Positions 30,733 through 32,622 of a stretch of DNA of 32,622 nucleotides are shown one piece after another (within the stretch, counting starts at the first letter, position 1; the number at the start of each line of letters is the position of its first letter). Position numbers and translations under genes: made by a program. The stretch covers positions 1 to 32,622 of the forward strand of contig CALESQ010000025.1 in the NCBI GenBank assembly GCA_937907455.1, written 5' to 3'. The notes beneath the pieces were generated by a model. The model was given only the letters and a program-made list of their open reading frames with translations. It was not told where the DNA came from and did not search any database. Source of the DNA: an uncultured Caldilineales bacterium. GTDB lineage: Bacteria; Chloroflexota; Anaerolineae; JAAEKA01.

Positions 30733-32472
30733 TTACGATTGGGCGGGGCGCAGGTCCTCGATTACCAATTGCAGGCGGGTTTGGCCGTTCCAGATGTTTT
30801 TTTCCACAGCATAAACGGCATCAATGGCCTGCAAGTTGTGCGGGAACCAGTGTCCCTGGCGAAAGGCAATGGCATCCCAGACTTGTTGCCCTTGCCTGCC
30901 GCCCGCGGCAGGATCACTGACGCGCAGCTTCAGGTGGGCATTGTCGGTGCCAACGCATCGTTTTTCATGCACTTTCAGGTTGCGGGTGAGGAAGCGCGGC
31001 TGAGGATTGGCGTAGCCGGTTGGTTCCATGCCAGCCAACAACTCAACCAGGGAAAAATCTATAGAATCCAGCCTGATTTCCTGATCAATCAGCAGCGGCG
31101 CGCGCAGGTCCTTGTCGGACAAGGCTTCGGCGGCCAGCTCCCGCAAACGGGCAAGCAGGCGTTCCAGGCGCGCGTTTTCCACGGTAAGACCGGCTGCGGC
31201 AGCGTGACCGCCATGACGCACCAGCAGCCCCTCGGCTGCACAGCGATCCAGCGCCGCGGTAATGTCGAATTCGGCGATGCTGCGCGCACTGCCGCGGCTT
31301 TGCGTTTCGCCCATTTCCAGCACTAACGCTGGCCGGTAGTAGCTCTCTACCAGCCGCCCGGCCACCAGGCCAACAATACCGGATAAAAAGTGCTCGCTGC
31401 GCGCTACATGCAGCCAGCTTGCGTCAGGTTCAGAGGTGATTTGGGCCACGGCCAGGCTGTAGGCCTCGGCGGTGAGCTGCTGGCGACGCGTGTTCAGCTC
31501 GCTGAGCTGCCGTGATAGTTCAGCCGCGCGCACGCTGTCGCCGGTGAGCAGCAATTCGTAGCTCAACCGGGCGCTTTCCAGCCGTCCGGCAGCGTTTAGA
31601 CGCGGCCCCAGTATAAAGCCAATGCTGCTGGCTGTTGCCTGACCTTGAGCCACTGCGCCGGTGTGCAGCAAGGCCAGCAAACCTGGCCGCTGCGTGCGGT
31701 TGAGCTGCATCAGCCCGCGGCGCACCAGGGCACGATTTTCGCTCAACAGCGGGGCTAAATCGGCCACTGTACCCAGCGCCACCAGATCCAGCAGATCTTG
31801 CTCCTGCAAATCCACCGGTGCCATGCCCTGAGGGGCCTGTCGTTCTACGCGCAGCAGCGCCTGGGCCAGCTTGAAGGCCAGCCCCACGCCGGCCAGCCCC
31901 TTGAAGGGATAGGGGCAATCGGCCCGCTTGGGGTTGATCACCGCCAGCGCCGCGGGTAATTCACTGCCCACCGAATGGTGGTCGGTGATGATTACATCCA
32001 GCCCCAGCCGGTTGGCGTAGGCTACCTCAGCCAGCGAGCGGATGCCGCAGTCCACGGTGATCACCAGCTTCACCCCGCGCTGAGCCAGATCGGCCAGGGC
32101 ATTGTTGTTCAGGCCATAGCCTTCATCCACGCGGTGCGGGATGTAGGAGGTGACCTTGCCTCCTAACGCCGTCAGCGTTTGCTCCAGTAAAGCGGTGGCG
32201 GTAACGCCATCGGCATCGAAATCGCCGTAAACAGCTATGAGTTGCTGCGCTGCCAGGGCGCGGCGGATGCGTGCAACCGCTTCGTTCATGCCTTTGATGC
32301 GAAACGGGTCGTCGGGCCTGGTATCGCCGTAGAGAAACGCTTCCGCATCAGCCGGGTCGCTGATGCCGCGGTTCCACAACAACTGCACCAGCACCCTGTG
32401 CAGATGCGAGAGCTGAACAAACTGGCTGTTGGGGGCGGTTGGGTGGACAATCCACCGCTTGGATGGTTGCAT
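30733..32472 (-). CDS. recJ: Single-stranded-DNA-specific exonuclease RecJ
   Basis: RecJ is the 5'-3' single-strand exonuclease of recombination and repair. The 579-aa protein is of normal length. The DHH domain has VYGDFDADGVTA (D84, D86, D88), VITVDCG (D141) and IITDHHSVG (D164 HH). The DHHA1 domain has GGHAAAAGLTVE, and a C-terminal OB-like domain follows (about 455-575). ATG 32472 follows a good promoter. It heads a four-gene operon with an AbrB-type protein, a small membrane protein and a HAD phosphatase. Confidence 0.96.
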   Translation of the reverse strand: MQPSKRWIVHPTAPNSQFVQLSHLHRVLVQLLWNRGISDPADAEAFLYGDTRPDDPFRIKGMNEAVARIRRALAAQQLIAVYGDFDADGVTATALLEQTLTALGGKVTSYIPHRVDEGYGLNNNALADLAQRGVKLVITVDCGIRSLAEVAYANRLGLDVIITDHHSVGSELPAALAVINPKRADCPYPFKGLAGVGLAFKLAQALLRVERQAPQGMAPVDLQEQDLLDLVALGTVADLAPLLSENRALVRRGLMQLNRTQRPGLLALLHTGAVAQGQATASSIGFILGPRLNAAGRLESARLSYELLLTGDSVRAAELSRQLSELNTRRQQLTAEAYSLAVAQITSEPDASWLHVARSEHFLSGIVGLVAGRLVESYYRPALVLEMGETQSRGSARSIAEFDITAALDRCAAEGLLVRHGGHAAAAGLTVENARLERLLARLRELAAEALSDKDLRAPLLIDQEIRLDSIDFSLVELLAGMEPTGYANPQPRFLTRNLKVHEKRCVGTDNAHLKLRVSDPAAGGRQGQQVWDAIAFRQGHWFPHNLQAIDAVYAVEKNIWNGQTRLQLVIEDLRPAQS

Positions 32473-32514
32473 GGTTATAACAGTGCGAAAGAGACAGCAG
32501 AGATAATCAGCTTG

Positions 32515-32543
32515 ATTATAGCCGGATTGGCCGTTTGCGGCAA
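32515..32543 (-). promoter_or_regulatory. recJ operon promoter
   Basis: On the minus strand, TTGCCG (32538-32543), a 17-bp spacer and a perfect TATAAT (32515-32520). The predicted leader is about 35 nt. Bases 32544-32622 show no gene. Confidence 0.6.
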
Positions 32544-32622
32544 TGTGGTGACGGGTGTGTTTTACTGATTTCAGTAGTTCACGATTTTGGCAGTTGAGCA
32601 GGTAAGGGCAGGGCCATGACGA

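Overview
The window is a gene-dense, GC-rich stretch of bacterial chromosome. I read it as Chloroflexota, probably an Anaerolineae or Caldilineae relative. The reasons are exported proteins with Pro/Thr linkers ending in a YLP-type tail, a lipoprotein with an MMDKPTEA repeat, many short degenerate intergenic repeats, and the family mix. This is an inference from style; no rRNA or marker gene settles it. No tRNA, rRNA, CRISPR array, phage or transposase gene was seen.

Layout. 1-1567: an OmpR/PhoB-type two-component pair on the minus strand, whose kinase is cut off before its ATPase domain. 1569-4004: a plus-strand redox operon of two thioredoxin-fold lipoproteins and a CcdA electron carrier. 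The first lipoprotein gene has an in-frame TGA exactly where the first Cys of its CxxC motif should be. A bacterial SECIS-like hairpin follows, so it is very probably a selenoprotein. 4121-8801: a plus-strand run from a good promoter: thiolase, a HAD-like protein of unusual motif order, a DUF1015 protein, QueF and an RpiB-like isomerase.

8885-12462: a D-Ala-D-Ala-ligase-like ATP-grasp enzyme and a lysine 2,3-aminomutase (minus strand), separated by about 1 kb of noncoding, hierarchically repeated DNA. 12501-15580: DegV, RsmG, BioY and a CBS-pair protein, with several clear promoters and two strong hairpin terminators. 15618-22777: a remnant of a secreted protein, a large secreted esterase, then an envelope-polysaccharide group (two methyltransferases, a Wzx-like flippase and a Wzz-like protein).

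22878-24970: gatC and gatA, about 320 bp apart. 25042-29393: a sugar nucleotidyltransferase, a class I aminotransferase, a small AbrB-like protein, a saccharopine/lysine-dehydrogenase-like protein and a dual-specificity phosphatase. 29390-32543: a minus-strand operon of RecJ, an AbrB-type protein, a small membrane protein and a NagD-like HAD phosphatase.

Functional links: CcdA can feed electrons to the two extracytoplasmic thioredoxin-fold lipoproteins, one of them selenium-dependent, possibly controlled by the neighbouring two-component system. The aminomutase keeps both aspartates that select lysine, so it should make beta-lysine, with the ATP-grasp enzyme as a possible partner. Most remaining genes are housekeeping.
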